Source: Pelagimonas sp.
GTDB taxonomy: Bacteria; Pseudomonadota; Alphaproteobacteria; Rhodobacterales; Rhodobacteraceae
Length of the DNA stretch: 64,000 nucleotides
Assembly: GCA_025210265.1 (NCBI GenBank)
Contig: JAOASD010000007.1
Span: 1-64,000 of the forward strand
Reading direction: 5' to 3'
The notes beneath the pieces are model-generated. The model worked only from the letters and a program-made list of their open reading frames with translations. It ran no database searches and was not told where the DNA came from. Made by a program: the position numbers and the translations under genes. Position 1 is the first letter of the stretch; every line of letters begins with the position of its first letter. Below, piece after piece: positions 1-8,726 of the stretch.

Positions 1-466
1 GCTTCAGACCCATCAGCGGGCCTGCGTCGCGCACGGGGCGGACGTCAACCTGCGAGCCGGGCAGGAAGGCAACAGCGCCGCCCAGGTCGACGGTGAAGCC
101 GCCTTTGACGCGGCCGAAGATCGCGCCTTCGACGCGCTGATCGTCTGCGTAGGCTTTTTCCAGGCGGTCCCAGGCTTCCTCGCGGCGGGCCATCTCGCGG
201 GAGATGACGGCTTCGCCACGGGCGTTCTCTGCTGCGCGCAGGTAAACCTCGACTTCGTCGCCAACTGCGATTTCGGGCGCTTCGCCGGGGTTTGCGAATT
301 CTTTCAGATCAACGCGGCCTTCCATTTTGTAGCCGACGTCGATGATGGCCTGGCCCGCTTCGATTGCGATGACCTTGCCTTTGACAACCGAACCTTCGTC
401 CGGGGTGTCCATTTCGAGGCTTTCATTAAGGAGGGCCTCGAATTCCTCCATGGTTGCGTTAGCCAT
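1..466 (-). CDS. rpsA: 30S ribosomal protein S1, N-terminal part (runs off left edge)
   Basis: The minus-strand frame opens at 466 with MANATMEEFEALLNESLEM and stays open to the window edge (155 codons). It reads as the first S1 motif (GSVVKGKVIAIEAGQAIIDV, near residues 25-95) followed by the start of the second (GAIFGRVKGGFTVDLGG). S1 binds mRNA on the 30S subunit and helps initiation. The 3' part lies outside the window. A terminator-like hairpin sits in its leader at 602-637. In related genomes cmk normally lies directly upstream, but here cmk is about 20 kb away. The family assignment is very safe. Confidence 0.95.
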   Translation of the reverse strand, partial: MANATMEEFEALLNESLEMDTPDEGSVVKGKVIAIEAGQAIIDVGYKMEGRVDLKEFANPGEAPEIAVGDEVEVYLRAAENARGEAVISREMARREEAWDRLEKAYADDQRVEGAIFGRVKGGFTVDLGGAVAFLPGSQVDVRPVRDAGPLMGLK

Positions 467-601
467 GTGGCTTTCATTCCTTTACAAACGTTTTCTGGCC
501 GGGTGGTTGTCTCCACCGGTCTGAATTGCCACCCGCGGATGCGGATGATTGGTCATGCTTGGCGACGGGTTGCCCCTGGCCACAGCGCGTCGGATCACAA
601 A

Positions 602-637
602 CACACAAAAAGACAAAGGGCCGGAGTTCCCGACCCT
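602..637 (-). terminator. Intrinsic terminator-like hairpin upstream of rpsA
   Basis: Read on the minus strand, an 8-bp stem (630-637 with 617-624, one G-U pair) and a 5-base loop are followed by TTTGTCTTTTTGTG. No minus-strand gene lies immediately upstream, so it is either an attenuator in the rpsA leader or a relic of a cmk-rpsA boundary. Confidence 0.5.
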
Positions 638-731
638 GCCCGATCTGACACGTCCTGCGGTGTTTTCACCTTGCAGACGCTGCGCGAGATAGCGGTAATT
701 GCCGAAAACATCAAGCAGCGAAGGGCCGGGA

Positions 732-1172
732 ATGGCGCAGAACAGGGTCGAAATCAGGGAAATCACGCTGGATCAGGCCCTGGATGTGCGTCATCCGGTG
801 CTTTGGCCCGATCTGACGCGCGACGATAATCGTGTGCCGGGGGATGAGTCGGCTTGCCATTTGGGCGTGTGCAAAGACGGGCGGATCGTTGCGGTCCTGT
901 CGCTCTATCCCGATCCGATCGGCTGGCGGATCCGCAAATTTGCCTGCCTGCCCGCATATCAAGGCCAAGGCATTGGCACCGCCCTGATGCGCGCCGCGCT
1001 GCATAGAATTGACGTCAAAAACGGCCCGAAGGTCTGGCTAAGCGCGCGGCTGAGCGCAGTGCCGTTTTACCAAAGGTTTGGATTTGCCACATCCGGGGAC
1101 AGCTACGACGTGCGCGGCGTCCCCGCGATAAGGATGATCCGAACAGCGCCTGCGAGCCCGCCGCAGGGCTAA
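732..1172 (+). CDS. GNAT family N-acetyltransferase
   Basis: A 146-residue single-domain GNAT protein. The acetyl-CoA pyrophosphate-binding motif is visible as QGQGIGTALM, preceded by the beta-strand IRKFACLPAY and followed by the VPFYQRFGF motif typical of the fold's C-terminal strand-helix. The ATG at 732 is preferred because AAGGG lies 8-10 bases upstream; an in-frame TTG at 699 would add 11 residues with no better ribosome site. It is transcribed divergently from rpsA and converges on irr with only 3 bases between the stops. The substrate cannot be read from the sequence. Confidence 0.85.
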   Translation: MAQNRVEIREITLDQALDVRHPVLWPDLTRDDNRVPGDESACHLGVCKDGRIVAVLSLYPDPIGWRIRKFACLPAYQGQGIGTALMRAALHRIDVKNGPKVWLSARLSAVPFYQRFGFATSGDSYDVRGVPAIRMIRTAPASPPQG

Positions 1173-1175
1173 GGC

Positions 1176-1592
1176 TCAGGTCCGGCGTAGGCGGATCACC
1201 ACGTCGATCTTGGCGATTTCGGCCCCTTCGGGCGCTTCGGGCAGGCGGGTGATTTCCAACTGATCCGCCGGAGCGTCGGTCAGAATGGCATCATCTTCCC
1301 AGAAGAAATGCGGGTGATCATGGGTGTTGGTGTCAAAATAGCTTTTGGAGCCATCGACCATCACTTCCTGCATCAGACCCGCATCGCAAAACGCCTTAAG
1401 CGTGTTGTAAACCGTGGCCAAAGACACACGTTCGCCCGCATCGCGCGCCGCCTCAAACAGGCTTTCGGCGGTGACGTGACGGTCCTGCCCATCCCCGACC
1501 AGCAGCGCCGCAAGGGCTACGCGCTGGCGTGTGGGGCGCAGTTCCGAATGGGACAGCCAGTGCTGACCGCGTTCCTGTGCTTCCGACAACAT
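1176..1592 (-). CDS. irr: Iron response regulator Irr (Fur family)
   Basis: A 138-residue Fur-superfamily repressor. The winged helix carries [14 protein letters not shown] and [13 protein letters not shown], followed by [14 protein letters not shown], the His-rich stretch that matches Irr rather than Fur. Irr responds to haem and iron in alphaproteobacteria and regulates iron-dependent genes. The ATG at 1592 has AGGA about 11 bases upstream. It lies head-to-head with fabA; irr beside the fabA/fabB genes is a familiar alphaproteobacterial arrangement. No clear iron-control (ICE) box was seen in the 212-bp divergent gap. Confidence 0.85.
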   Translation of the reverse strand: MLSEAQERGQHWLSHSELRPTRQRVALAALLVGDGQDRHVTAESLFEAARDAGERVSLATVYNTLKAFCDAGLMQEVMVDGSKSYFDTNTHDHPHFFWEDDAILTDAPADQLEITRLPEAPEGAEIAKIDVVIRLRRT

Positions 1593-1804
1593 GCTTGCAT
1601 CAATCCTGTTCTTTCCTGGCCTATATAACGTCGCTTTGGGGTAAATTTCAAATCGAAACCCTGCGGCACAGCCATCCAGACCACGCAGCCCCCGGCACCG
1701 CCGCCCTTGCAAGCGACACAACCGCAGTGATAGAGGGGGCCGGACCCGCCGGGCCGTGCCCGCGGACAGATGAAAAACAATCAGATTTTGGGGGCGCCGT
1801 TCAC

Positions 1805-2314
1805 ATGGCAGACTATCCGACCAGCTTCAGCAAGGAAGATCTTCTGAAATGCGCCGCAGGCGAGCTTTTCGGTCCGGGCAATGCCCAGCTGCCGGCGCCG
1901 CCGATGCTGATGATGGACCGGATCACCGAGATTTCCGGCGATGGTGGCGCGCATGGCAAAGGCCATGTTCTGGCCGAATTCGACATCACCCCGGACCTGT
2001 GGTTCTTTGACTGCCACTTTCCCGGCAACCCGATCATGCCCGGCTGCCTGGGTCTGGACGGCCTGTGGCAGCTGACCGGGTTCAACCTTGGCTGGCGTGG
2101 CTGGCAGGGGCGCGGCTATGCGCTGGGTGTGGGCGAGGTCAAGCTGACCGGCATGGTGCGCCCGGATCGCAAGATGCTGACCTACAAGATCGACTTTACC
2201 AAGGCGATCCAGACCCGCCGCCTGACCATGGGTGTGGCCGATGGCATCGTCGAAGCCGATGGCGAAGTCATCTATCAGGTCAAGGACATGAAGGTCGCGC
2301 TCAGCGAAAGCTGA
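1805..2314 (+). CDS. fabA: 3-hydroxydecanoyl-ACP dehydratase/isomerase FabA
   Basis: A 169-residue hot-dog enzyme that dehydrates 3-hydroxydecanoyl-ACP and isomerises the trans-2 product to cis-3, the entry point of anaerobic-type unsaturated fatty-acid synthesis. Catalytic His71 and Asp85 lie in [20 protein letters not shown] and correspond to His70/Asp84 of the E. coli enzyme. The start at ATG 1805 ([14 protein letters not shown]) gives the normal family length; the frame is open further upstream but without the family signature. It belongs with fabB (4246) and fabI (7565) on the same strand, but other genes now separate the three. Confidence 0.97.
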   Translation: MADYPTSFSKEDLLKCAAGELFGPGNAQLPAPPMLMMDRITEISGDGGAHGKGHVLAEFDITPDLWFFDCHFPGNPIMPGCLGLDGLWQLTGFNLGWRGWQGRGYALGVGEVKLTGMVRPDRKMLTYKIDFTKAIQTRRLTMGVADGIVEADGEVIYQVKDMKVALSES

Positions 2315-2347
2315 CCGCCCCTTTGCGCCCGCAGCCCCGGCAGCATT

Positions 2348-2611
2348 ATGGATACCGCACAAACCTGCGCCGATACGGTTCATGTTTATCCGGCGCTGCT
2401 GTTCCTGCTGGGCGCAACATTCACGGCGCTGAGGCTGAAACGCCGCAACCGGCTTGGCCTTGGCGCAACGATGCAGGTTCTGTTCGGGGCCAAACGGGTG
2501 CCCCGCGACCGCGTTTCCAGCATCCTGACCATCGCAACGCTGTTCCTGCCTTTGGGGCTGTGGCTGTATCTGGGCCGCCTCTGCACGCTGAGCGTCGCGA
2601 TCCCCTCTTGA
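2348..2611 (+). CDS. Small membrane protein of unknown function
   Basis: An 87-residue protein starting 33 bases after fabA. Two hydrophobic stretches (about residues 14-29 and 57-76) flank a basic cytoplasmic-type segment with RLKRRNRLGL and AKRVPRDRV, so it looks like a two-helix inner-membrane protein. No family is recognised. It is probably co-transcribed with fabA given the short gap and same strand. The composition matches its neighbours, which favours a real gene over a chance frame, but the evidence is only moderate. Confidence 0.55.
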   Translation: MDTAQTCADTVHVYPALLFLLGATFTALRLKRRNRLGLGATMQVLFGAKRVPRDRVSSILTIATLFLPLGLWLYLGRLCTLSVAIPS

Positions 2612-2846
2612 CCCGCCCCACCCCTTGCGCCTAGAAGCCCCACGTCGCTGCGCTGCCGCGTGAGCCAGCCGTGCGCCCGTTCCACTATGGCGCCATCAGC
2701 CGACACGCTCATCTCCCGCACCCCATCACGCAGGGTTTGGAATGCGAAGGCCAGGACTGCCGGGACACGCCCGCAGACTTTGAGGCCCTGCAAACCCCGT
2801 AAGATCGCCCGCGGCAGGATGTCCGGCGGTCATCAAAGGACGTATC

Positions 2847-4088
2847 TTGTCTGATTTCGAAACGCTCGGCCTTGGGCCGAAACTGCTGGCTGCGATCGAA
2901 CGCGCTGGCCTGTCAACACCCACGCCGATCCAGCAAAAGGCGATCCCGCTGGCCATGGAAGGCCATGACGTGCTGGGCCTGGCCCAGACCGGGACCGGCA
3001 AAACCCTGGCCTTTGGCCTGCCCCTGATCCATCACCTGATGGAACAGCAGGGCAAACCGCAGCCCAAAACCGCCAAGGCGCTGATCCTTGCCCCGACCCG
3101 CGAGCTGGTGAACCAGATCGCCGAAGGTCTGCGCGGCATGGTGCAGGGCACGCGGATGCGCGTGTCGACTGTTGTGGGCGGCCAGTCGATCAACAAACAG
3201 ATCGCTTTCCTTGCCCGTGGCACCGACATTCTGGTCGCCACTCCGGGTCGTCTGATCGACCTGCTGGAACGCGGCGCCGTGGATCTGGGCCAAACCCGCC
3301 ATCTGGTGTTGGACGAGGCCGACCAGATGCTGGATCTGGGCTTTATCCACGCGCTGCGCCGCATCGTTCCCCATCTGGGCAGCCCGCGCCAGACCATGCT
3401 GTTCTCGGCCACAATGCCGAAGAAAATGGAAGAACTGTCAGCCGCTTACCTGACGGATCCGAAAAAGGTGCAGGTCTCGCCTCCGGGTAAGGCTGCGGAC
3501 AAGATCACCCAGTCCGTGCTATATATGGACAGCAAGGCCAAACCGTCCGAGCTGCGCAGCATCCTGTCGCGCGACCCCGATGCGCTGACGCTGGTTTTCG
3601 CCCGCACCAAACACGGGGCCGAGCGCCTGATGAAAGGTCTGGTCGCGGATGGGTTCAACGCCGCCTCGATCCATGGCAACAAAAGCCAGGGCCAGCGTGA
3701 CCGCGCGATCAAGGCCTTCCGCGCGGGTGAAATCACCGTGCTGGTGGCCACCGATGTGGCCGCGCGCGGCATCGACATCCCCGGCGTGGCCTATGTGATC
3801 AACTATGACCTGCCCGAAGTGCCGGACAACTATGTCCACCGCATCGGCCGCACCGCCCGCGCGGGCCGCGAGGGCGAGGCCTTTGCCTTTTGCGCGCCGG
3901 ATGAATTTGCCCTGCTGCGCCAGATCGAAAAACTGATGAAGATCGAACTTCCCACCGCCGCTGGCGAGCGCCCGACCACGGTCCCCCCGCGCAAACCCCA
4001 ACGCCGGGGCGGCGGCCCGCGCCGCAAAGACGCCAACACCCACCGCAGCGCCAAACCGCGCCGCAACCGGGCCAAGAAATCGGCCTGA
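2847..4088 (+). CDS. DEAD-box ATP-dependent RNA helicase (RhlE-type)
   Basis: A 413-residue helicase with all core motifs in order: the Q motif (TPIQQKAI), I (AQTGTGKT), Ia (PTREL), Ib (TPGR), II (DEAD), III (SAT), V (ARGIDIPG) and VI (HRIGRTARAG). The last 40 residues are Arg/Lys-rich (RRGGGPRRKD, KPRRNRAKKSA), as in RhlE-type helicases that act on rRNA and mRNA. The TTG at 2847 is chosen because AAAGGA ends 6 bases before it and the Q-motif helix begins just after. A strong terminator follows. It sits between fabA and fabB, splitting a usually compact fatty-acid cluster. Confidence 0.93.
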   Translation: MSDFETLGLGPKLLAAIERAGLSTPTPIQQKAIPLAMEGHDVLGLAQTGTGKTLAFGLPLIHHLMEQQGKPQPKTAKALILAPTRELVNQIAEGLRGMVQGTRMRVSTVVGGQSINKQIAFLARGTDILVATPGRLIDLLERGAVDLGQTRHLVLDEADQMLDLGFIHALRRIVPHLGSPRQTMLFSATMPKKMEELSAAYLTDPKKVQVSPPGKAADKITQSVLYMDSKAKPSELRSILSRDPDALTLVFARTKHGAERLMKGLVADGFNAASIHGNKSQGQRDRAIKAFRAGEITVLVATDVAARGIDIPGVAYVINYDLPEVPDNYVHRIGRTARAGREGEAFAFCAPDEFALLRQIEKLMKIELPTAAGERPTTVPPRKPQRRGGGPRRKDANTHRSAKPRRNRAKKSA

Positions 4089-4113
4089 TCCGGTTCTGAT
4101 CTGATCCATTCCA

Positions 4114-4153
4114 CCGCGTCCCGGTCCACAAACCGGGGCGCGGTTTTGTTTTG
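4114..4153 (+). terminator. Rho-independent terminator after the helicase
   Basis: An 11-bp stem (4114-4124 with 4133-4143, one G-U pair) is followed by TTTTGTTTTG. It lies 26 bases after the helicase stop and isolates it from fabB. Confidence 0.85.
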
Positions 4154-4245
4154 TCTGACACTCTCAAAGCCCTTGCGCGCTTGCATCTGCTTGCGCCCCC
4201 CTTCCCGCTTGCCTTACTAAGACCAAAGCAATCAAAGGAGGCCGC

Positions 4246-5475
4246 ATGCGCCGTGTCGTCGTCACCGGACTGGGGATCGTCTCGTCCATCGGGAACAATG
4301 CCGAAGAGGTTCTGGCCTCGCTCAAGGCCGGGAAATCCGGGATCACCGCCAATGAGGCGATGAAGGAACATGGCTTTCGCAGCCAGATCGCGGGTGACAT
4401 CAAGCTGAATGTCGCGGATCACGTGGACAAGCGCACGCTGCGCTTTATGGGGCCCGGCGCAGCCTATGCTCACATTGCCATGGGTCAGGCCATCGCCGAT
4501 TCCGGTCTGGAAGCCAGCGACATCGTCAACCCGCGCACCGGTCTTGTGGCCGGCTCCGGTGGCCCGTCGACCAGCGCCATGCTGGCCGCGCACCAGACCG
4601 TGCTGAAATCCGGCGCGACCAAGCGGATCGGTCCGTTTGCCGTGCCCAAAACCATGTGTTCGACCGTGTCGGCGAACCTTGCCACGGCTTATCAGATCAA
4701 GGGGATCAACTATTCGATCACCTCGGCCTGCTCGACCTCGCTGCACTGCATCGGCAATGCCGCCGAACAGATCATGATGGGTAAGCAGGACGTGATGTTT
4801 GCCGGTGGCGGCGAAGAGCTGGACTGGACCCTGTCCTGCTTGTTTGACGCCATGGGCGCGATGTCTTCGAAATATAATGACACGCCGGAACGCGCCTCGC
4901 GCGCCTTTGACGCGGATCGCGACGGGTTTGTGATCGGCGGCGGCGGCGGCATTGTCGTGCTGGAGGAACTGGAGCGCGCCAAGGCCCGTGGTGCCAAGAT
5001 CTACGCCGAAGTCACCGGCTATGGCGCGACCTCGGATGGTGCCGACATGGTGGCCCCCTCGGGCGAAGGCGGTGAGCGCGCGATGCGCGTGGCCCTGTCC
5101 ACCCTGTCTGAGGATCGCAAGGTCAGCTATATCAACGCGCATGGCACTTCGACCCCGGTGGGCGATGTGGGCGAAATCGAAGCGGTCCGCCGCGTGTTCG
5201 GAGAAGGCAGCACGCCGCCGGTTTCCTCGACCAAATCCATGACCGGCCACAGCCAGGGCGCGACGGGTGCACAAGAGGCGATCTACTGCCTGCTGGCGCT
5301 GGAGCATGATTTCATCATCCCGTCGATCAACGTGGAAACCCTGGACCCGGCCCTGAACCCGGCCGAGATCGCCACATCGCTGGTGGAAAACGCGGGCCTG
5401 GATTCGGTGATGACCAACTCGTTCGGGTTTGGCGGCACCAACGGATCGATGGTTCTGTCGAAATATCGCGGGTAA
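4246..5475 (+). CDS. fabB: Beta-ketoacyl-ACP synthase I FabB
   Basis: A 409-residue condensing enzyme that elongates acyl-ACP with malonyl-ACP and is needed to elongate the cis-unsaturated intermediate made by FabA. The nucleophile is Cys162 in [14 protein letters not shown], and the two catalytic histidines lie in [11 protein letters not shown] (about 299) and [10 protein letters not shown] (about 334). The Cys-His-His triad and length match FabB/KAS I. The ATG is preceded by AAAGGAGG. A hairpin follows at 5499-5530. Confidence 0.96.
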   Translation: MRRVVVTGLGIVSSIGNNAEEVLASLKAGKSGITANEAMKEHGFRSQIAGDIKLNVADHVDKRTLRFMGPGAAYAHIAMGQAIADSGLEASDIVNPRTGLVAGSGGPSTSAMLAAHQTVLKSGATKRIGPFAVPKTMCSTVSANLATAYQIKGINYSITSACSTSLHCIGNAAEQIMMGKQDVMFAGGGEELDWTLSCLFDAMGAMSSKYNDTPERASRAFDADRDGFVIGGGGGIVVLEELERAKARGAKIYAEVTGYGATSDGADMVAPSGEGGERAMRVALSTLSEDRKVSYINAHGTSTPVGDVGEIEAVRRVFGEGSTPPVSSTKSMTGHSQGATGAQEAIYCLLALEHDFIIPSINVETLDPALNPAEIATSLVENAGLDSVMTNSFGFGGTNGSMVLSKYRG

Positions 5476-5498
5476 GTCAGACAATTTGTCAGAAACTT

Positions 5499-5530
5499 AA
5501 GAGGGCCATCCGGAAACGGGTGGCCCTCTT
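5499..5530 (+). terminator. Hairpin terminator after fabB
   Basis: AAGAGGGCCATCC pairs with GGGTGGCCCTCTT across a GGAAAC loop (13 bp, one G-U pair). It starts 23 bases after the fabB stop. There is no long T-run, so terminator function is inferred from stem strength and position. Confidence 0.6.
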
Positions 5531-5743
5531 GTGAGATGAAATGCCATGCAAATGAATGTCTAACAGGAAACGCGCAAAAACCGGGTAACTCGCAGTTTGA
5601 ATGAGTGATTGGTGACAAATTTCCAGAGCTGAAACTACCGCCGGAAGATCCTGCCTTGGGGTCAGGTCCAATAAGTGGGTTATGCGCATTCTCATCCTGA
5701 CATCGGCTCATAAAATGACAAAACACACGCCTATTTTAACTTA

Positions 5744-7018
5744 TCAGGGCGATTTTATGAAAAATCTCAAAGGGGATCGACCCTCTCGCAAAGTCCAAAA
5801 TTGGACGCCTCTATCTTGAGTGCGCGTCGCTAGAATAAAACGACCTGCGGCAACCTCAAAATCAACCACTCTGCCCTCAAGAGTTATGGACTGCCCTGCC
5901 GTCGGATCCACAATGTCCACCTCATCGTCTGCAAACCGCAACAGGGCGGAGGCAAACGCGTTTTCGATTGTTGACGGCATTACCCAAATCGCACCGTCTC
6001 CTGCTGTGGCTGCACGGACGTGCCAAGCAGATTCTGGCAAAGGCCCCGTTACAGCGTCACGCTCGTGGTAGATCGCAAGACTATCGTTTTTGAGCAGGAA
6101 AAGCGTGTTGACCGTCTCACTTCTAAGAAACGTGTCTGCGGGTAGTGAGTATATGCGATCATCTGCAAAGCGCCTAAGACGGTCATCAAACATCAACCCG
6201 GTTGCCGTTTGAATGTATTCAAATCGGTGATCTGGAAGCCGACTTGGGGGCACAGCCAGCCGTGCCTTGAAGATCAAACCGTTTTGATCTGCCGAAATCA
6301 GGCTCAGGGACGTGGCCTTCCCAATAAAGCTCGCGAATGTACCGCTACGCTCCGACACGCTGCTTCGTGGGAAAATTGCGGCGTCGGCTCCGCTTGGGGA
6401 TACTACGTAGATGCCGTTGGCAGCAGTCATAGCAGTGCCACCGAATTTCGGGCTGAAACCTACATAGTATATTTGACCATCACTCCCCCAAATAGGGTCG
6501 CGGCGGACGAGGTCTGGCTGGTATGTCGTTACCTGGCGCGTAGTGTCAGTAGCGAGATCGTAGGTATATATGTTCCATCCGCCTTGCGACCTGTTGCAAA
6601 GCGATGATGACGGTTCGCAGAAACCTGCGAAGACAATGCGCGTTTTGGTTGAATCGTAGGTTGGATCTGCTGGCATGATGCCGGTTGGCAGCGTCAAACT
6701 CTTGCGAACCTCTAAATCTTCAATGGACAATAGCTTCAACGCGGCGTCTTTCTCGCCGCTAATGGCGACGAGGATGGTTTTGCCGTTTGGCGCCAAGTCC
6801 ATTCCCGAAAAATGCCCGGTAGTCGAAATTAGGTAGTGAGGCTTGGTCTCAATCGCCGCCTGAAGGTTTGCGACATCTAAAGATGAATGAGTTTGGGCCT
6901 TAACTTGACTTGTTTCAATGGATATTGCCCCTAAAACCGCTGCGGCAATGCAGAGCCTGAGCGCCGGGTAATACAACCATGCAATAAGAGGATTAGAACC
7001 TAGACGAGTAAAGGACAT
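5744..7018 (-). CDS. Secreted beta-propeller-like (PD40/TolB-like) protein, AT-rich
   Basis: A 424-residue protein with an N-terminal signal segment (hydrophobic LRLCIAAAVLGAI, then AQTHSS near residue 42). The body has recurrent propeller-like pieces such as FSGMDLAPNGKTILVAISG, DPTYDSTKTRIVFAGF, WNIYTYDLATDTTRQ and RDPIWGSDGQIYYVGFS, which resemble WD40-like PD40/TolB blades. No catalytic motif is visible, so it is probably a periplasmic or exported binding protein of unknown partner. Its base composition is clearly less GC-rich than the flanking fab genes and it lies in opposite orientation between fabB and fabI, which suggests insertion of foreign DNA. Confidence 0.7.
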   Translation of the reverse strand: MSFTRLGSNPLIAWLYYPALRLCIAAAVLGAISIETSQVKAQTHSSLDVANLQAAIETKPHYLISTTGHFSGMDLAPNGKTILVAISGEKDAALKLLSIEDLEVRKSLTLPTGIMPADPTYDSTKTRIVFAGFCEPSSSLCNRSQGGWNIYTYDLATDTTRQVTTYQPDLVRRDPIWGSDGQIYYVGFSPKFGGTAMTAANGIYVVSPSGADAAIFPRSSVSERSGTFASFIGKATSLSLISADQNGLIFKARLAVPPSRLPDHRFEYIQTATGLMFDDRLRRFADDRIYSLPADTFLRSETVNTLFLLKNDSLAIYHERDAVTGPLPESAWHVRAATAGDGAIWVMPSTIENAFASALLRFADDEVDIVDPTAGQSITLEGRVVDFEVAAGRFILATRTQDRGVQFWTLREGRSPLRFFIKSP

Positions 7019-7564
7019 TCTATCATTAATTTCCGCTGATCTATTTCATAGAAAGCTGACAAGTACGGAAGTACGATATCCAAAATAGTGGCTCTGTCAC
7101 GTTCAAGCTGCGGGGAAAACCTGCAACGAGATAACCCTGCTGAACCCTCCATGATCAACCATTGCTTCCATTCAGCTCCATTTCCGTTATCAAAGGAATG
7201 CTTGGTTGGCTTTCAAACAGCATTCTGGGTTCCCTATTGACTGCTATTTTACCCGTAAACCTTGGTGTTTGGATATTCTCGCACCCTCATTATTGTGCAG
7301 ATGCTTGAGCAGGCTCACGAGATCTTCCAGGTACAGTTCTTACCGAGGTTGAGGTGAAGGTCTGCACACTATCTACAGTTACACTGTGCATTATAGCACA
7401 CCAATATAACGCCACCCATATTTCTGTTTATAATCAAAAATTTAATCCGAAACGGCTCAGAACTCATGTCCACTTTAAAGGGCAGCGCAACTACGCACAG
7501 CCCCCCAAAACTTGACCTCCCCCGCCATTCCGTACAGTTAAGGAAAAAACGCCGGAGAGGGCAC
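7019..7564. other. AT-rich gene-free stretch upstream of fabI
   Basis: No convincing gene or RNA is seen in this 546-bp stretch. It is much less GC-rich than the neighbouring core genes and forms one block with the AT-rich gene at 5744-7018. Short open frames here lack ribosome sites and family signatures. The last 60 bases carry the likely fabI promoter and ribosome site. Confidence 0.6.
7512..7540 (+). promoter_or_regulatory. Possible fabI promoter
   Basis: TTGACC (7512-7517) and TACAGT or CAGTTA (7533-7540) with 15-17 bases between them, 25 bases before the fabI start. It resembles a sigma-70 promoter and is weak without expression data. Confidence 0.3.
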
Positions 7565-8356
7565 ATGACGATTTCACTCAATGGAAAACGCGGGCTGGTC
7601 ATGGGTGTGGCCAATGAACGATCAATCGCGTGGGGCATTGCCAAAGCCTGTGCCGAGGCCGGGGCAGAGCTGGCCTTTACCTATCAGGGCGAGGCTTTTG
7701 GCAAGCGGCTGGAACCGCTGGCGGCAAGTGTTGGCAGCGACTTTATGGTTGATGTGGATGTGACCGATGATGCCAGCCTGGACGCGGCCTTTGACGCGCT
7801 GGGACAACGCTGGGACAGCCTGGATTTTGTTGTCCATGCCATCGCCTATTCCGACAAGACCGAGCTGACCGGGCGGATCCTGAACACCAGCCGCGAGAAT
7901 TTTAAGAACTCGCTGGATATTTCGGCCTACAGCTTTATCGAGGTCGCGCGCCGGGCGCATCCGCTGATGAAGGACAATGGCGGCACGCTGCTGACGCTGA
8001 CCTATATGGGCGCGAACCGGGTGACGCCGAATTACAACGTGATGGGGGTGGCGAAGGCCGCGCTTGAGGCGTCGACCCGCTATCTTGCCAATGATCTGGG
8101 CCCCGAGGGCATCCGCGTGAATGCGATCAGCCCCGGCCCGATGAAAACGCTGGCGGGGGCCGCGATTGGCGGGGCGCGCAAAACCTACAAGCACACCGAT
8201 CAGAACGCGCCGCTGGGCGGGAATGCGACGCTGGAGGCCGTGGGCGGCACTGCTGTCTACCTGATTTCCGATGCAGGTGCCTGCACCACGGGCGAGATTG
8301 TCCGTGTGGATGGCGGTTTCCACGTGCTGGGTATGCCACAGGAAGAGCACCTGTAA
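7565..8356 (+). CDS. fabI: Enoyl-ACP reductase FabI (NADH)
   Basis: A 263-residue short-chain dehydrogenase-fold reductase that performs the last step of each fatty-acid elongation cycle. The dinucleotide-binding start reads GLVMGVANERSIAWGIA, and the catalytic Tyr147, Tyr157 and Lys164 fall in TYMGANRVTPNYNVMGVAK, at FabI spacing. The ATG at 7565 follows GGAGAGGGCAC. The frame stays open 99 bases upstream, but those codons fall in the AT-rich spacer. It is the target class of triclosan-like inhibitors. It is separated from fabB by an apparent insertion. Confidence 0.96.
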   Translation: MTISLNGKRGLVMGVANERSIAWGIAKACAEAGAELAFTYQGEAFGKRLEPLAASVGSDFMVDVDVTDDASLDAAFDALGQRWDSLDFVVHAIAYSDKTELTGRILNTSRENFKNSLDISAYSFIEVARRAHPLMKDNGGTLLTLTYMGANRVTPNYNVMGVAKAALEASTRYLANDLGPEGIRVNAISPGPMKTLAGAAIGGARKTYKHTDQNAPLGGNATLEAVGGTAVYLISDAGACTTGEIVRVDGGFHVLGMPQEEHL

Positions 8357-8370
8357 GCGACAAACAAAAA

Positions 8371-8395
8371 GCGCGGCGGATCATATCTGCCGCGC
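8371..8395 (+). terminator. Hairpin after fabI
   Basis: A 10-bp GC-rich stem (GCGCGGCGGA / TCTGCCGCGC, one G-U pair) with a TCATA loop, 15 bases after the fabI stop. No T-run follows. Confidence 0.5.
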
Positions 8396-8407
8396 CACAT
8401 CCTCGGG

Positions 8408-8456
8408 CGCCAAATTTCGCCTGCGAAATTTCAAAAGCCTCACAAGGCTTTTGGCG
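8408..8456. repeat. Three-way-junction palindromic element
   Basis: An outer stem CGCCAA/TTGGCG encloses two perfect hairpins, AAATTTCGC-CT-GCGAAATTT and AAAAGCCT-CACA-AGGCTTTT. The whole 49-bp unit is palindromic at both levels and resembles dispersed REP-like elements. Only one copy was seen in this window. Confidence 0.6.
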
Positions 8457-8458
8457 GC

Positions 8459-8726
8459 CTAGGGGCAGGATGCATTGATTTCGCGCCACTGGTTTGGCAG
8501 ATTTTGTCTGTGACGAGGCGCATCTGCGCAGGAACTCTTTTTGAATTTCAAGCAGCTGCAACGAAGCTCACAGGGAAAATCCGCCAAATCCTACGGACGA
8601 CAAAACCGCTTCATCTCAGTGGCCCGAGCGATTTGAAAATAGCCCGCTATTCTCTGCATGTCTCACACCTCTGACATTTTGCGGTTTTGACGCCAGTGGG
8701 GTGAAATCAATGCATCCTGATCCTAG
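8459..8726. mobile_element. MITE-like element with 30-bp terminal inverted repeats
   Basis: CTAG at 8459-8462 and CTAG at 8723-8726 bound a 260-bp non-coding insert. Its ends are inverted repeats, 8463-8492 and 8693-8722, matching at 26 of 30 positions with a common core CAGGATGCATTGATTTC and a shared CCACTGG. The CTAG copies look like a 4-bp target duplication. The insert has no plausible transposase frame, so it would need an enzyme supplied in trans. Its right flank is the TAG stop codon of the next gene. Confidence 0.75.

Noticed and set aside
3799-5484. 561-codon minus-strand frame opposite the helicase end and fabB
   Set aside because: Overlaps two solid genes and has a His/Arg/Gly-rich, shadow-type sequence.
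5283-5726. 147-codon minus-strand frame after fabB
   Set aside because: Runs into fabB and across its terminator; no signature or ribosome site.
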